Position numbers and translations under genes: made by a program. Below the pieces are notes generated by a model. The model made no database searches. It had not been told where the DNA came from and worked only from the letters and a program-made list of their open reading frames with translations. DNA of 64,000 bases from Gordonia sputi NBRC 100414 (GTDB lineage Bacteria; Actinomycetota; Actinomycetes; Mycobacteriales; Mycobacteriaceae). The first letter of the stretch is position 1. Every line of letters begins with the position of its first letter. This document shows positions 54,938-64,000 of this stretch, one piece after another. The stretch is taken from assembly GCF_000248055.1 (NCBI RefSeq), contig NZ_BAFC01000007.1:1-64000 (forward strand), read 5' to 3'.

Positions 54938-56092
54938 CTACTGCAGCGCCTGCTCCAGGTCGGCGAGGATGTCGTCGATGTCTTCGATGCCGACCGAGAG
55001 ACGCACCAGGTTCTCGGGGACCTCGAGCAACGACCCGGCGGTCGACGCGTGGGTCATCGCACCGGGATGCTCGATCAGCGATTCGACGCCGCCCAGCGAC
55101 TCGGCGAGGGTGAACACCTCGGTGCGCGCGCAGAACTTCTTGGCGTCCTCGATGCCGCCGGACACCAACACCGAGACCATCCCGCCGAAGCGCTTCATCT
55201 GCTTGGCGGCGACCTCGTATCCGGGATGCGAGGGATCGCCCGGGTACAGCACGCGCTCGATCTTGTCGTGACGGTTGAGGTACTCGGCGACCTTCTCGGC
55301 GTTGTCGCAATGCCGCTCCATGCGGACCGCGAGCGTTTTGATGCCGCGCATCGTCAGGTAGGCATCGAACGGCCCCGGTACAGCGCCCGCACCGTTCTGC
55401 AGGAACGCGATGTCGGAGTCGAGTTGCTCGTCGTCGGTGACCAGCGCGCCACCGACGACGTCGGAGTGTCCGCCGAGGTACTTGGTGGTGGAGTGCAGCA
55501 CGACGTCGGCGCCCAGCTCCAGCGGACGCTGCAGGTACGCCGTCGCAAAGGTGTTGTCCACCACCAGTTTTGCCTTCGCCTCGTGCGCGACCTCACCGAG
55601 TCGGGCGATGTCGCCGACGTTCAGCAGCGGATTGGTCGGCGTTTCGACCCACACGAGTTTGGTCTTCGGGGTGATCGCCGCGCGCACCGCGTCGATGTCG
55701 CTGACCGGCGCCACCGAGTAGTCGATGCCCCACTGCGTGAAGACCTTGTCGATCAGCCGGAAGGTGCCGCCGTAGGCGTCGTTCGGGATCACGAGGTGGT
55801 CGCCGGGACGCAGCGATGCGCGCAGCAGCGCGTCGGTCGCAGCCATGCCGGAGGAGAAACCGCGTCCGTAGGTGCCGCCCTCGATCGCGGCGATGTTCGC
55901 CTCGAGCACGCGACGCGTCGGATTTCCGGTACGCGCGTACTCGAATCCGTCACGCAGACCGCCGACGCCGTCCTGTGCGAACGTCGAACTCGCGTAGACC
56001 GGGACGTTCACCGCGCCGGTCTGCGGGTCGGGGTCGTAGCCTGCGTGGATGGCTTCGGTGGAAAAGCCGCGTGGACGCTGATACTTCTTCAC
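54938..56092 (-). CDS. metB: Cystathionine gamma-synthase/lyase
   Basis: This 384-residue PLP enzyme has the family blocks YARTGNPTRRVLE, SSGMAATDALL, VWVETPTNPLL and the PLP lysine in LHSTTKYLGGHSD. It makes or breaks cystathionine; with the adjacent cbs the lyase direction (reverse transsulfuration) is favoured, but the mycobacterial enzyme MetB can do both. The GTG at 56092 has GAGGAG upstream. It is 33 bases after cbs, in one operon. Confidence 0.93.
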   Translation of the reverse strand: MKKYQRPRGFSTEAIHAGYDPDPQTGAVNVPVYASSTFAQDGVGGLRDGFEYARTGNPTRRVLEANIAAIEGGTYGRGFSSGMAATDALLRASLRPGDHLVIPNDAYGGTFRLIDKVFTQWGIDYSVAPVSDIDAVRAAITPKTKLVWVETPTNPLLNVGDIARLGEVAHEAKAKLVVDNTFATAYLQRPLELGADVVLHSTTKYLGGHSDVVGGALVTDDEQLDSDIAFLQNGAGAVPGPFDAYLTMRGIKTLAVRMERHCDNAEKVAEYLNRHDKIERVLYPGDPSHPGYEVAAKQMKRFGGMVSVLVSGGIEDAKKFCARTEVFTLAESLGGVESLIEHPGAMTHASTAGSLLEVPENLVRLSVGIEDIDDILADLEQALQ

Positions 56093-56125
56093 GTGAGAAC
56101 TCCTCGCTGAGTGGTGATCTGGACG

Positions 56126-57526
56126 CTAACCGGCGGTGATCGTCGGATGGGTGCTGACGAATGCCAGCAGATCGTGTCGGGTGATGACGCCGATCGGCTT
56201 TCCGTCCTCGACGACCATGAGTGCGTCGGACTCGCCGAGCGCCTTGGTCGCCGCGGACACCGGCTCACCGGAACCGATGAGCGGGAACGGATCTCCCATG
56301 TGCGCCGACACGGGATCGGCGAGGTTCGCACGACCCTCGAATACCGCCGAGAGCAGGTCACGTTCGGTGACCGCGCCTGCAACCTCGCCAGCCATCACCG
56401 GCGGCTCGGCGCCGACGACCGGCATCTGCGACACCCCGTATTCGCGGAGGATCTCGATCGCGTCGCGCAGGGTCTCCTGCGGGTGCGTGTGCACGAGGTC
56501 TGGAAGCGTACCGGTCTTGCCGCGCAACACATCTCCGACGAGCAGCTCCGGCTTGTCGCCGTCGAGCGGGGTGCGCAGGAAGCCGTAGCTGCTCATCCAC
56601 TCGTCGTTGAAGATCTTGGCCATGTAGCCGCGCCCACCGTCGGGCAGCAGGACCACCACGACGGAGTCGGGGCCCTCTCGCTGCGCCACCTGCAGTGCCG
56701 CGACGACCGCCATACCGCAGGAGCCGCCGACGAGCAGCCCCTCTTCGCGGGCGAGGCGTCGGGTCATGTCGAACGAGTCGGCGTCGGAGACCGCGATGAT
56801 CTCGTCGGGGATGCTCGGGTCGTAGGCGTCGGGCCAGAAATCCTCACCGACACCCTCGACGAGGTACGGCCGCCCGGTGCCGCCGGAGTAGACCGAACCC
56901 TCCGGGTCGACGCCGACGACCTTGACCTTGCCGTCGGAGATCTCCTTGAGATAGCGACCGGTGCCGGTGATGGTGCCGCCGGTGCCGACACCCGCGACGA
57001 AGTGCGTGATGGTGCCGTCGGTGTCGCGCCAGATCTCCGGGCCGGTGGTCTCGTAGTGACTCTGCGGACCGGCGGGGTTGGAGTACTGGTTGGGCTTCCA
57101 TGCGCCGTCGACCTCGCGGACCAGACGATCGGAGACGCTGTAGTAGCTGTCGGGGTGTTCCGGCGGGACGGCCGTCGGGCACACGACAACCTCGGCGCCG
57201 TAGGCGCGCAGGACGTTGCGCTTGTCCTCGCCGACCTTGTCGGGGCACACGAAGATGCACTTGTATCCGCGCTGCTGCGCGACGAGCGCCAGCCCGACGC
57301 CGGTGTTGCCCGACGTCGGCTCGACGATCGTGCCGCCGGGCTTCAGCTCCCCCGACTTCTCCGCGGCGTCGACCATCCGCACAGCGATCCGGTCTTTGCT
57401 GCTGCCGCCGGGATTGAGGTATTCGACCTTGGCCGCGACCAGCCCCGATCCGGGGGAGGTCACCGAGTTGAGCTTGACCAGTGGTGTGTTGCCCACCAGG
57501 TCGACGACGTGATTGGCGATGCGCAT
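56126..57526 (-). CDS. cbs: Cystathionine beta-synthase
   Basis: This 466-residue PLP enzyme condenses homocysteine and serine to cystathionine. The lysine is in NPGGSSKDRIA, the substrate loop is PTSGNTGVGLALVA and two C-terminal CBS domains follow from about residue 330 (PDLVHTHPQETLRDAI and VSAHMGDPFPLI). It heads the cbs-metB group and is divergent from the SGNH gene over 62 bases. The size and layout match Rv1077. Confidence 0.95.
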   Translation of the reverse strand: MRIANHVVDLVGNTPLVKLNSVTSPGSGLVAAKVEYLNPGGSSKDRIAVRMVDAAEKSGELKPGGTIVEPTSGNTGVGLALVAQQRGYKCIFVCPDKVGEDKRNVLRAYGAEVVVCPTAVPPEHPDSYYSVSDRLVREVDGAWKPNQYSNPAGPQSHYETTGPEIWRDTDGTITHFVAGVGTGGTITGTGRYLKEISDGKVKVVGVDPEGSVYSGGTGRPYLVEGVGEDFWPDAYDPSIPDEIIAVSDADSFDMTRRLAREEGLLVGGSCGMAVVAALQVAQREGPDSVVVVLLPDGGRGYMAKIFNDEWMSSYGFLRTPLDGDKPELLVGDVLRGKTGTLPDLVHTHPQETLRDAIEILREYGVSQMPVVGAEPPVMAGEVAGAVTERDLLSAVFEGRANLADPVSAHMGDPFPLIGSGEPVSAATKALGESDALMVVEDGKPIGVITRHDLLAFVSTHPTITAG

Positions 57527-57588
57527 ACCCCTATGGTCCCAGAGCGTCGCAAGCCGTCCACATTCGACTTGCCGCTAAGCTGGGACGC

Positions 57589-58509
57589 GTGTCCGATTCG
57601 CGTCACGTCCTCCGCGATGTCGGTGCCGCAGCGACCGCGACGGCCGCAGGGGCCGGCGCCACGTGGGCGGCATACAACGTGCTGGTCTGGCAGGCGCAAC
57701 AAGCCAGAACCACCATCCCGCACCGCACCGACAACGCCCCGAACGGCGACGGCATCTACCTCCCCGACGGCGGCGAACCGCTACGCGTCACCCGCGACAC
57801 CCCTGCCGATCTGCACCTGACGGTGTTCGGCGATTCGACGGCCGCGGGACTCGGCGTCGAATCGGCAGACGACACCCCCGGCGTGCGCGTCGCCCGTCGC
57901 GTCGCGGCCGACACCGGTCGGGTCATCCGCTACAGCAACAAGGCCATCGTCGGCGCGACGTCGAAGGGCCTCGGCGCGCAGATCGACGCGATGTTGATCG
58001 CGGGACATCGACCCGACGTCGCGGTCATCCTGGTCGGCGCCAACGACGTGACCGCCACCAATGGCATCCGGGCGTCGGCGAATCGTCTGGGCGCCGCCGT
58101 CCGCCGACTGCGCGAGACCGGCGCCGTGGTCGTCGTCGGTACCTGCCCCGACTTCGGCGTGATCACCGCGATCCCGCAGCCGCTGCGGTCGGTGCTGCGT
58201 ATCTGGGGCCTGCGGCTTGCCGCCCGCCAGCAGTCAGCGGTGCGCAGCGCGGGAGGCGTCGCCGTTCCGCTGGCCGATCTGCTCTCCGAGGAGTTCAAGG
58301 CGAAGCCCGATCACATGTTCTCGCCCGACCACTTCCACCCGTCCGCGGCCGGATACGAGCTCGCCGCGGCGATCCTCACTCCCCCTGTCCTCGAGGAGAT
58401 CGGCGAGTGGGGACCGGCACCGCTGCCCGAGCCCCCCGAGATCTCGGAGACCGTGCCCGCCAGCAAATTCATGTCCCGCCTGCTGCGGCGCGCACGGACC
58501 GTCGAATGA
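57589..58509 (+). CDS. SGNH hydrolase-type esterase (Rv1075c-like)
   Basis: This 306-residue protein has an N-terminal membrane anchor or signal ([24 protein letters not shown]) and SGNH blocks GDSTAAGLG, a central asparagine in [10 protein letters not shown] and the DxxH end [13 protein letters not shown]. It probably hydrolyses an acyl ester at the membrane. The GTG at 57589 fits the family. The stop overlaps pxpA (ATGA). Confidence 0.88.
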   Translation: MSDSRHVLRDVGAAATATAAGAGATWAAYNVLVWQAQQARTTIPHRTDNAPNGDGIYLPDGGEPLRVTRDTPADLHLTVFGDSTAAGLGVESADDTPGVRVARRVAADTGRVIRYSNKAIVGATSKGLGAQIDAMLIAGHRPDVAVILVGANDVTATNGIRASANRLGAAVRRLRETGAVVVVGTCPDFGVITAIPQPLRSVLRIWGLRLAARQQSAVRSAGGVAVPLADLLSEEFKAKPDHMFSPDHFHPSAAGYELAAAILTPPVLEEIGEWGPAPLPEPPEISETVPASKFMSRLLRRARTVE

Positions 58510-59264
58510 CGCACATCGATCTCAACAGCGACGTCGGCGAGTCGTTCGGCCGCTGGGAGCTCGGCGACGACGACGCCGTGCTCGAGGTGGTCACCAGCGC
58601 CAACGTTGCGTGCGGTTTTCACGCGGGCGATCCGAGTACGTTGGCACGAACATGTCGCAGCGCACTCGCGAACGGTGTCCGCATCGGCGCACAGGTCAGC
58701 TATCGGGACCTCGCGGGCTTCGGTCGGCGATTCGTCGACGCCACGCAGATCGAGTTGACCGACGACGTCGTCTACCAGATCGGCGGACTGCAGGCCATTG
58801 CTCGCGCCGCTGGCGGCACGGTCAGCTACGTCAAGCCACATGGGGCGCTGTACAACACGGCCGTTCACCACGACGTGCACGCGCGTGCCGTGGTCGAAGC
58901 GATAGCCGCGGTCGACCCGCACCTCCCCGTACTCGGCTTGCCGGGTTCGCGGCTGCTCGAGATCGCCAGAGATCGCGGAATCCCCACCGTCCGAGAAGCT
59001 TTCGCCGATCGGGCGTACCACTCCGACGGCACCTTGGTCTCCCGACGTGAACCGGGCGCAGTCCTCGACGATCCCGCGGTGGTCGCCGGGCGGGTGATGC
59101 GCATGGTCTCCGATGGCGTCGTCGACTCCATCGACGGCGACACGATACGCATCGACGTCGACTCCGTGTGCCTGCATGGCGACAGTCCAGCCGCTGTCGC
59201 GATGGCGGTGGCAACCCGTGAACTGCTGACCTCCGAGGGCATCGAGATCACGCCGTTCACGTGA
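58506..59264 (+). CDS. pxpA: LamB/YcsF family protein, 5-oxoprolinase subunit A
   Basis: This 252-residue protein starts [22 protein letters not shown], the family signature, and keeps [12 protein letters not shown] and [10 protein letters not shown]. PxpA works with PxpB and PxpC as an ATP-dependent 5-oxoprolinase, but neither partner is in the window; they may lie elsewhere. The ATG at 58506 overlaps the SGNH gene stop. Its last 8 bases overlap the end of the convergent transporter gene. Confidence 0.9.
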   Translation: MTHIDLNSDVGESFGRWELGDDDAVLEVVTSANVACGFHAGDPSTLARTCRSALANGVRIGAQVSYRDLAGFGRRFVDATQIELTDDVVYQIGGLQAIARAAGGTVSYVKPHGALYNTAVHHDVHARAVVEAIAAVDPHLPVLGLPGSRLLEIARDRGIPTVREAFADRAYHSDGTLVSRREPGAVLDDPAVVAGRVMRMVSDGVVDSIDGDTIRIDVDSVCLHGDSPAAVAMAVATRELLTSEGIEITPFT

Positions 59265-60648
59265 GCGCAGGCCGCGACGGCAGCATCAGCGCGAGCACGG
59301 CGCCCACCAGCGCGAACACCACCGACCACCAGAACGCCGCGGAGAAACCTGCTGCCACGGAGGCAGCCGACATGACCACGACGGCGAGGATCGCGGTACC
59401 GAAGGAGCCGCCGAGTTGCTGGGTGATCCGGGTGAGCATGCTGGTGTCCTGACGCGCGGAGTCGGGGACGCCGATGAAGCCTGCGGCCATGATCGGCGAC
59501 AACAGCAACCCGAGCCCGAGGCCACGGAACAGCAGGGCGATCATCAACCAGATCATCGAGGTTCCCGCATCGGCGAACGCGAACGGCACGGTCGCGGCAG
59601 CCACGATCACGAACCCGCACGCCGCCACCCAGCGTCCGCCGAACCGGTCGGTCAACTTACCCGCCAGCCCGCGGGTCACGAATGCTCCGACGCCCTGCGG
59701 GATCAGATAGAGCGCCGCCCGGAGTACCGAATCGCCGAACACCTGCTGAAAGAACAAGGGCAGCAGGAACATTGCCCCGAACGATGCGATGCCGAACGCG
59801 AACAGTCCGGCCGACGACGCGGCAACTGCGCGATGAGCAAGAATCCGGATATCGACGATCCCCTGGCGCGCAAACACCAGGCTGCGCACCACGAACACTC
59901 CCAGCGCGATCACGCCCACCGCCAGCGGAATCATCACGCTCTGACTGACGAAGCCCGCGTGGGCGTTGGAGAGTCCGAGCAGGATCAGCGCCAAACCCGG
60001 TGCGAGAAGCAGTAATCCGACGACATCGAGGTGAGCGTGGTGCTCGTCGGCGCCGCGGGTGCGGTCGTCGTCGGGGATACGCCGCGCGAGGTAGAGCGCG
60101 ACCGCCACGATCGGGACGTTGATCAGAAAGAGCCACCGCCAGTTGAGCCAGTTCAGGATCACGCCGCCGAGCACGGGACCCAGGATCGGCCCCAGCGCGG
60201 TCGGCATCGACACCAGAGCGATGACCTGTCCGAGCGCCACTCCACGACTCGCCGACACCAGGATCGACATCATCAGCGGCATGATCAGTCCGGCGCCGAG
60301 GCCCTGTAGAACGCGAAATGCGATGAGCGACGGGGCATCCCATGCCATTGCGCACAGGATCGAGCCGAGCAGGAAGATCAGCAGCCCCGCGATCCAGGCG
60401 ACGCGTGACCCGAATCGCGTTGCCGCCCAACCCGCCAACGGCACCGCGACGGCGAGCGCCAGCAGGTATCCGGTACTGACCCACTGGATCGTCGACACCG
60501 GAACGTCGAGGTCTCGGCCGAGCGTCTCGAGCGCGATGGTGGTGATCGTGGTGTCGAGAATCGGTGCGATCAGACCGATGATCACAGCCCATGCGACACG
60601 ACGCGTCGCAGGATCGATGGTCTGCGCCGGGGACGCTGTTGCCGCCAT
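59257..60648 (-). CDS. MFS drug-efflux transporter, DHA2 family
   Basis: This 463-residue protein has about fourteen membrane helices and the DHA2 marks [17 protein letters not shown] (motif D1-type), [16 protein letters not shown] (motif A) and [24 protein letters not shown] (motif C and the helix 5 turn). It is a proton-coupled exporter of the EmrB/QacA kind. It is divergent from a TetR gene 69 bases away, its probable repressor. Confidence 0.92.
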   Translation of the reverse strand: MAATASPAQTIDPATRRVAWAVIIGLIAPILDTTITTIALETLGRDLDVPVSTIQWVSTGYLLALAVAVPLAGWAATRFGSRVAWIAGLLIFLLGSILCAMAWDAPSLIAFRVLQGLGAGLIMPLMMSILVSASRGVALGQVIALVSMPTALGPILGPVLGGVILNWLNWRWLFLINVPIVAVALYLARRIPDDDRTRGADEHHAHLDVVGLLLLAPGLALILLGLSNAHAGFVSQSVMIPLAVGVIALGVFVVRSLVFARQGIVDIRILAHRAVAASSAGLFAFGIASFGAMFLLPLFFQQVFGDSVLRAALYLIPQGVGAFVTRGLAGKLTDRFGGRWVAACGFVIVAAATVPFAFADAGTSMIWLMIALLFRGLGLGLLLSPIMAAGFIGVPDSARQDTSMLTRITQQLGGSFGTAILAVVVMSAASVAAGFSAAFWWSVVFALVGAVLALMLPSRPALT

Positions 60649-60677
60649 GGGAACCCCTTTAAGAATCAGTTGTGTAT

Positions 60678-60695
60678 CCTATTTCCGACGATAGG
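60678..60695. promoter_or_regulatory. Weak inverted repeat in TetR/MFS promoter
   Basis: CCTAT (60678-60682) and ATAGG (60691-60695) with an 8-base spacer lie in the divergent gap and could be the TetR operator. The arms are short. Confidence 0.3.
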
Positions 60696-60716
60696 CCGGC
60701 GCGATAAGATGCGCAA

Positions 60717-61346
60717 GTGGATCTTGAACACCAGGACGCCAACCCCACACGACGCCGCGGCGCCGAACTCGAGGCCGCCATCCTCGACGCCGCGTGGGAG
60801 CAACTGCTCGACCGCGGCTACTCGGGGCTGACCTTCGAGGCCGTCGCCGAACGAGCCGGAACCAGCAGGCCCGTGCTCTATCGCCGGTGGGCAACACGCG
60901 GCGACCTGCTGCGCGCCGCGATCTCCCATCGTGGGCGGCAGGTCGAGGTCGTCGTACCCGACACCGGAAATCTGCGTGACGACGTCCTCGAAGCGCTGCG
61001 CGACATGAACGACACTCGCGCCGATTTCGTGGTCATGATGGCGTCGAGTCTCGGCGAGTACTTCGCCGAAGGCGGCACCACCCCGCGTGAGGTTCGCGCG
61101 CTGTTCATCGGCGATCGTGCGTCGACCATGGCCACCATCGTCGAACGTGCGATCGCTCGGGGCGAGGTGAACCCGGCACATGTGACCGAGCGGGCCATCA
61201 CTCTGCCTGCCGACCTCTATCGCTACGAGGTACTCATGTCCCTGAAACCCGTGTCCGACGACGTCCTGCGCACCATCGTCGACGACGTCTTCTTGCCTCT
61301 CGTCCAACCGGATACCGCATCGAAGGCTCCGCGCTCCGACGAGTGA
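60717..61346 (+). CDS. TetR family transcriptional regulator
   Basis: This 209-residue regulator has the N-terminal helix-turn-helix (EQLLDRGYSGLTFEAVAERAGTSRPVLYRRWATRGDLL) of the TetR family and a ligand-binding C-terminal part with a TetR_C_16-like look. The GTG at 60717 is the likely start. Divergent from the MFS gene, so it probably represses that exporter. Confidence 0.92.
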   Translation: MDLEHQDANPTRRRGAELEAAILDAAWEQLLDRGYSGLTFEAVAERAGTSRPVLYRRWATRGDLLRAAISHRGRQVEVVVPDTGNLRDDVLEALRDMNDTRADFVVMMASSLGEYFAEGGTTPREVRALFIGDRASTMATIVERAIARGEVNPAHVTERAITLPADLYRYEVLMSLKPVSDDVLRTIVDDVFLPLVQPDTASKAPRSDE

Positions 61347-61393
61347 CAAATCCGGCTCATCTGACATCCGAGCTGTCCAGTAACGTGTTTCAC

Positions 61394-62617
61394 ATGCCTG
61401 AAGCTGTCATCGTTGCCCATGCCCGCTCCCCGATCGGCCGTGCCGGAAAGGGATCCCTCAAAGACGTTCGTCCCGACGAACTCTCTCGCCAGATCGTCAC
61501 CGCACTTCTCGCCAAGGTCCCCGAGCTCGACCCCAAGGAAATCGAAGACATCCACTGGGGAATCGGCCAGCCCGGCGGCCAGGGCGGCTACAACATCGCC
61601 CGCGTGCTCGGCGTCGAACTCGGCTTCGACCACATCCCCGGCGTCACCGTGAACCGCTACTGCTCGTCGTCGTTGCAGACCACCCGCATGGCCCTGCACG
61701 CCATCAAGGCAGGCGAGGGTGACGTGTTCATCTCCGGTGGCGTCGAGAGCGTGTCGAGCTTCGCCGTCTCCGGCGGCGCCGACGGTGCGCCCGATTCCAA
61801 GAACCCGCTGTTCGACGAGGCGCTGGCCCGCACCGAACGCTCCGCCGAGGGCGGCGCTCCCGCGTGGCACGATCCCCGCGAAGACGGCCTGATCCCCGAC
61901 GTCTACATCGCGATGGGTCAGACCGCCGAGAACGTCGCGAGCTTCACCGGCATCTCGCGTGAGGACCAGGACCACTGGGGCGTGCGCAGCCAGAACCGCG
62001 CAGAAGAGGCCATCAAGGCCGGATTCTTCGAGCGCGAGATCGACCCGATCACGCTCGCCGACGGCACCGTCGTCAGCACCGACGACGGCCCCCGACCGGG
62101 CACGACCTACGAGAAGATCTCGCAGCTCAAGCCCGTCTTCCGCCCCGACGGCACCATCACCGCCGGCAACGCCTGCCCGCTGAACGACGGCGCGGCCGCG
62201 CTGGTCATCATGAGCGACACCAAGGCAAAGGAACTCGGCCTGACCCCGCTCGCCCGCGTCGTCGCCACCGCCGCGACCGGACTCTCACCCGAGATCATGG
62301 GCCTCGGCCCCATCGAGGCCGTCCGCAAGGTGCTTCGTGTCGCGGGTAAGTCGATCTCCGACATCGACCTGTTCGAGATCAACGAGGCATTCGCCGTGCA
62401 GGTCATCGGTTCGGCAAACGAGCTCGGCATCGACCACGACAAGCTGAACGTGTCCGGCGGCGCCATCGCGCTCGGCCACCCCTTCGGCATGACCGGTGCG
62501 CGTATCACCACCACGCTGCTCAACAACCTGCAGACCTACGACAAGACGTTCGGCATCGAGACGATGTGCGTCGGCGGTGGCCAGGGCATGGCGATGGTGC
62601 TCGAGCGCCTGAGCTGA
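61394..62617 (+). CDS. fadA3: Acetyl-CoA C-acyltransferase (thiolase, FadA3-like)
   Basis: This 407-residue thiolase cleaves beta-ketoacyl-CoA. It has the acylated cysteine in NRYCSSSLQT, the NEAFAVQ loop, the active-site histidine in GHPFGMTGAR and the second cysteine in CVGGGQGMA. Position matches Rv1074c. The ATG at 61394 is chosen over an upstream frame start at 61343 because the family begins MPEAVIVAHARSPIGRA. It ends in a strong terminator. Confidence 0.93.
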   Translation: MPEAVIVAHARSPIGRAGKGSLKDVRPDELSRQIVTALLAKVPELDPKEIEDIHWGIGQPGGQGGYNIARVLGVELGFDHIPGVTVNRYCSSSLQTTRMALHAIKAGEGDVFISGGVESVSSFAVSGGADGAPDSKNPLFDEALARTERSAEGGAPAWHDPREDGLIPDVYIAMGQTAENVASFTGISREDQDHWGVRSQNRAEEAIKAGFFEREIDPITLADGTVVSTDDGPRPGTTYEKISQLKPVFRPDGTITAGNACPLNDGAAALVIMSDTKAKELGLTPLARVVATAATGLSPEIMGLGPIEAVRKVLRVAGKSISDIDLFEINEAFAVQVIGSANELGIDHDKLNVSGGAIALGHPFGMTGARITTTLLNNLQTYDKTFGIETMCVGGGQGMAMVLERLS

Positions 62618-62633
62618 CCAGACCCCATCACAG

Positions 62634-62675
62634 CACCGCGGCCCCGCACTCCACGAAGAGTGCGGGGCCGCGGTG
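62634..62675. terminator. Bidirectional terminator after thiolase
   Basis: CACCGCGGCCCCGCACTC (62634-62651) and its exact complement (62658-62675) form an 18-bp stem with a 6-base loop between two convergent genes. Confidence 0.92.
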
Positions 62676-62691
62676 TATCTGAGGGGGCGAA

Positions 62692-63555
62692 CTAGTTGTT
62701 GGAGTTGAAGTAGCTCAACAGACGCAGGATCTCGACGTAGAGCCACACCAGGGTGACCGTCAGGCCGAGCGCGACGCCCCAGCCCGCGCGGGCAGGTGCA
62801 CCAGCACGGATCAGACGATCAGCGGCGTCGAAGTCGACGAGGAAGCTGAAGGCCGCCAACGCGATGCAGACCAGCGAGAAGATGATCGCGATCGGACCAC
62901 CGTCGCGCAGCACACCAGCTCCGCCGGTGAACAGACCGATGATCAGGTTGCCGATCATCAGCACCATCACACCGATGAGACCGGCGAACAGCATGCGCGT
63001 GAAGCGCGGTGTCACACGGATGGCGCCGATCTTGTAGACCAGCAGCATTCCGAAGAACACGCCGAAGGTGCCGAGAACCGCCTGGCCGATCAGCGCGCCC
63101 GCACTGGTGTCGCCACTGACCATCCAGTTCGCGAACACGAACGAGATCGAACCGACGAACAGTCCCTCGAAGGCCGCGTAGGCGAGGACGATCGCGGGAT
63201 TGTCCTGCTTGCGACCGAACGAGGCGACCAACACGAGCACGAGGCCCACGATCGCGCCGATGCCCATGAGGGGTCCGGCCAATGCGTTGTTGTAGCTGCT
63301 GATGACGTAGCTGAGGATTGCGGTGACGGTCAGCACGCCGAGAGTGATCGCCGTCTTGGTGACGACGTCGTCGATGGTGAGCTGGCGTCCGACGGCCTGC
63401 GGCGGCGCATACTGCGGCGGCACCTGCTGACCGTACTGGTTGTACATCGCGGCCTGCCCGGCCCCGGCCGCGTTCGACCCGAAGCCGGCGTAGCCGCCGG
63501 GATTCTGGTTATCGCGGACGACGCCGCGCATCACCGGGTTACTGCTGTCTCGCAC
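62692..63555 (-). CDS. BAX inhibitor-1/YccA-like membrane protein
   Basis: This 287-residue protein has a cytosolic Gln/Pro/Gly-rich N-terminus (about 55 residues) and seven membrane helices with the family charged C-terminus FDAADRLIRAGAP. It belongs to the Bax-inhibitor/YccA superfamily, members of which act as proton-leak channels. Function in actinobacteria is not settled. The GTG at 63555 has AAGGAG upstream. It is 31 bases downstream of a TetR gene in the same direction. Confidence 0.9.
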   Translation of the reverse strand: MRDSSNPVMRGVVRDNQNPGGYAGFGSNAAGAGQAAMYNQYGQQVPPQYAPPQAVGRQLTIDDVVTKTAITLGVLTVTAILSYVISSYNNALAGPLMGIGAIVGLVLVLVASFGRKQDNPAIVLAYAAFEGLFVGSISFVFANWMVSGDTSAGALIGQAVLGTFGVFFGMLLVYKIGAIRVTPRFTRMLFAGLIGVMVLMIGNLIIGLFTGGAGVLRDGGPIAIIFSLVCIALAAFSFLVDFDAADRLIRAGAPARAGWGVALGLTVTLVWLYVEILRLLSYFNSNN

Positions 63556-63586
63556 AGGTGCTCCTTTTATGGACGTGTACGTCTCA

Positions 63587-64000
63587 TCAACGGGGATCGA
63601 CCCGTTCGAGTTCCGACTTTACCTTCTCTTGACCAATTGAGTGATCCGACGGCGCACTCAGTGAGTCGAGGAACACGCGGACCTCGTCGGGTGACTCGTA
63701 CTCACGAATCGACAGCACCGCTCGCCCCAGACAGATCGAGCGCAGGGTCTGCGCGGCAATGGCGAAGTCATCGCCCCAGCCCAGACCGGGCTTCGCGATC
63801 ATCAACGACGCCAGGCCATGCGCAGCGGTCCACAATTCGAGGACGACGTCACCGACCTCGTCGGGGCCGAAGATCCCGGCGTCTGCGAGTTCGCTGACAG
63901 TTCCGGTGAACCGCACGAACGCCGACGCCGCGAGCACCTCGTCGACCTTGCTGCGCTCGGCCACTGGCGAGACGTGATGAAACGCCTCCCGGTAGAGCAC
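63587..64000 (-). CDS. TetR family regulator, C-terminal part (cut by window edge)
   Basis: The last 137 residues of a longer protein are present. The segment ELWTAAHGLASLMIAKPGLGWGDD is the WHG/TetR_C_13-type ligand-binding domain of TetR regulators. The N-terminal helix-turn-helix lies beyond 64000. It is immediately upstream of the BAX-inhibitor gene in the same direction, so they may share a transcript. Confidence 0.8.
   Translation of the reverse strand: MLYREAFHHVSPVAERSKVDEVLAASAFVRFTGTVSELADAGIFGPDEVGDVVLELWTAAHGLASLMIAKPGLGWGDDFAIAAQTLRSICLGRAVLSIREYESPDEVRVFLDSLSAPSDHSIGQEKVKSELERVDPR

Noticed and set aside
56093-57588. SAM riboswitch before cbs or metB
   Set aside because: The gaps are 33 and 62 bases, and no SAM-type core is visible.

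Overview
The window is high-GC, gene-dense actinobacterial chromosome. Mycothiol conjugate amidase, a short-chain Z-isoprenyl diphosphate synthase, a DesA2-like desaturase, PhoH2 with a PIN domain and a DUF4307 protein point to a mycolate-producing member of Mycobacteriales. Gordonia or a close relative is my best guess, from protein resemblance only. The backbone follows, in reverse order, the Mycobacterium tuberculosis Rv1074c-Rv1095 block as I remember it: phoH2, desA2, glyA, coaA, Z-prenyl synthase, hemolysin III, Rv1084-, Rv1083- and Mca-like genes, DUF4307, greA, metB, cbs, a Rv1075c-like SGNH protein and fadA3. Lineage-specific cassettes sit between these anchors. I saw no rRNA, tRNA, CRISPR array, prophage or transposase.

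Left part (1-11 kb): a leftward SDR / acyl-CoA dehydrogenase / APH-type kinase operon starts behind a perfect 14-bp inverted repeat. Next is a polyamine-type import and catabolism block: amidohydrolase, PotA, PotD and a single fused PotB-PotC permease, with a divergent FAD oxidase. A 420-bp field of CTGGTCGAG-type repeats closes it.

Middle (11-44 kb): the conserved backbone is interrupted by several cassettes. These are an AhpD-like/NAD(P)-binding pair facing a frameshifted MocR regulator; a MarR gene with two clear operators, an LLM oxidoreductase and a membrane exporter-like protein; a B12 transporter operon (frameshifted permease) behind a cobalamin riboswitch; a Tat-exported PhoD phosphatase; a two-gene accessory ClpP operon with a ClgR/PopR-like regulator that ends in ALAA; aroF behind an aromatic-rich leader peptide and an intrinsic terminator; an Lrp gene facing an amidinotransferase-ornithine aminotransferase fusion; and an ECF42-like sigma factor with its DGPF/YCII partner. 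The mca-greA group follows.

Right part (44-64 kb): a secreted lipase-like protein, a DrrAB-type exporter, a large AfsR-like regulator, the cbs-metB-ilvA sulfur/2-oxobutyrate group, PxpA, a TetR/MFS pair, a thiolase, a BAX-inhibitor-like protein and a TetR gene cut by the window edge.

Most adjacent co-directional genes overlap by ATGA or GTGA, and several convergent pairs are separated by strong hairpins. Two of these hairpins (17.4 and 46.2 kb) are copies of one palindromic element with compensatory base changes. The most informative regulatory findings are the aroF attenuator, the shared operators of the ClpP locus, the MarR operators, the B12 riboswitch and a candidate ECF42 promoter. All family names come from motif recognition by eye; no database search was run.
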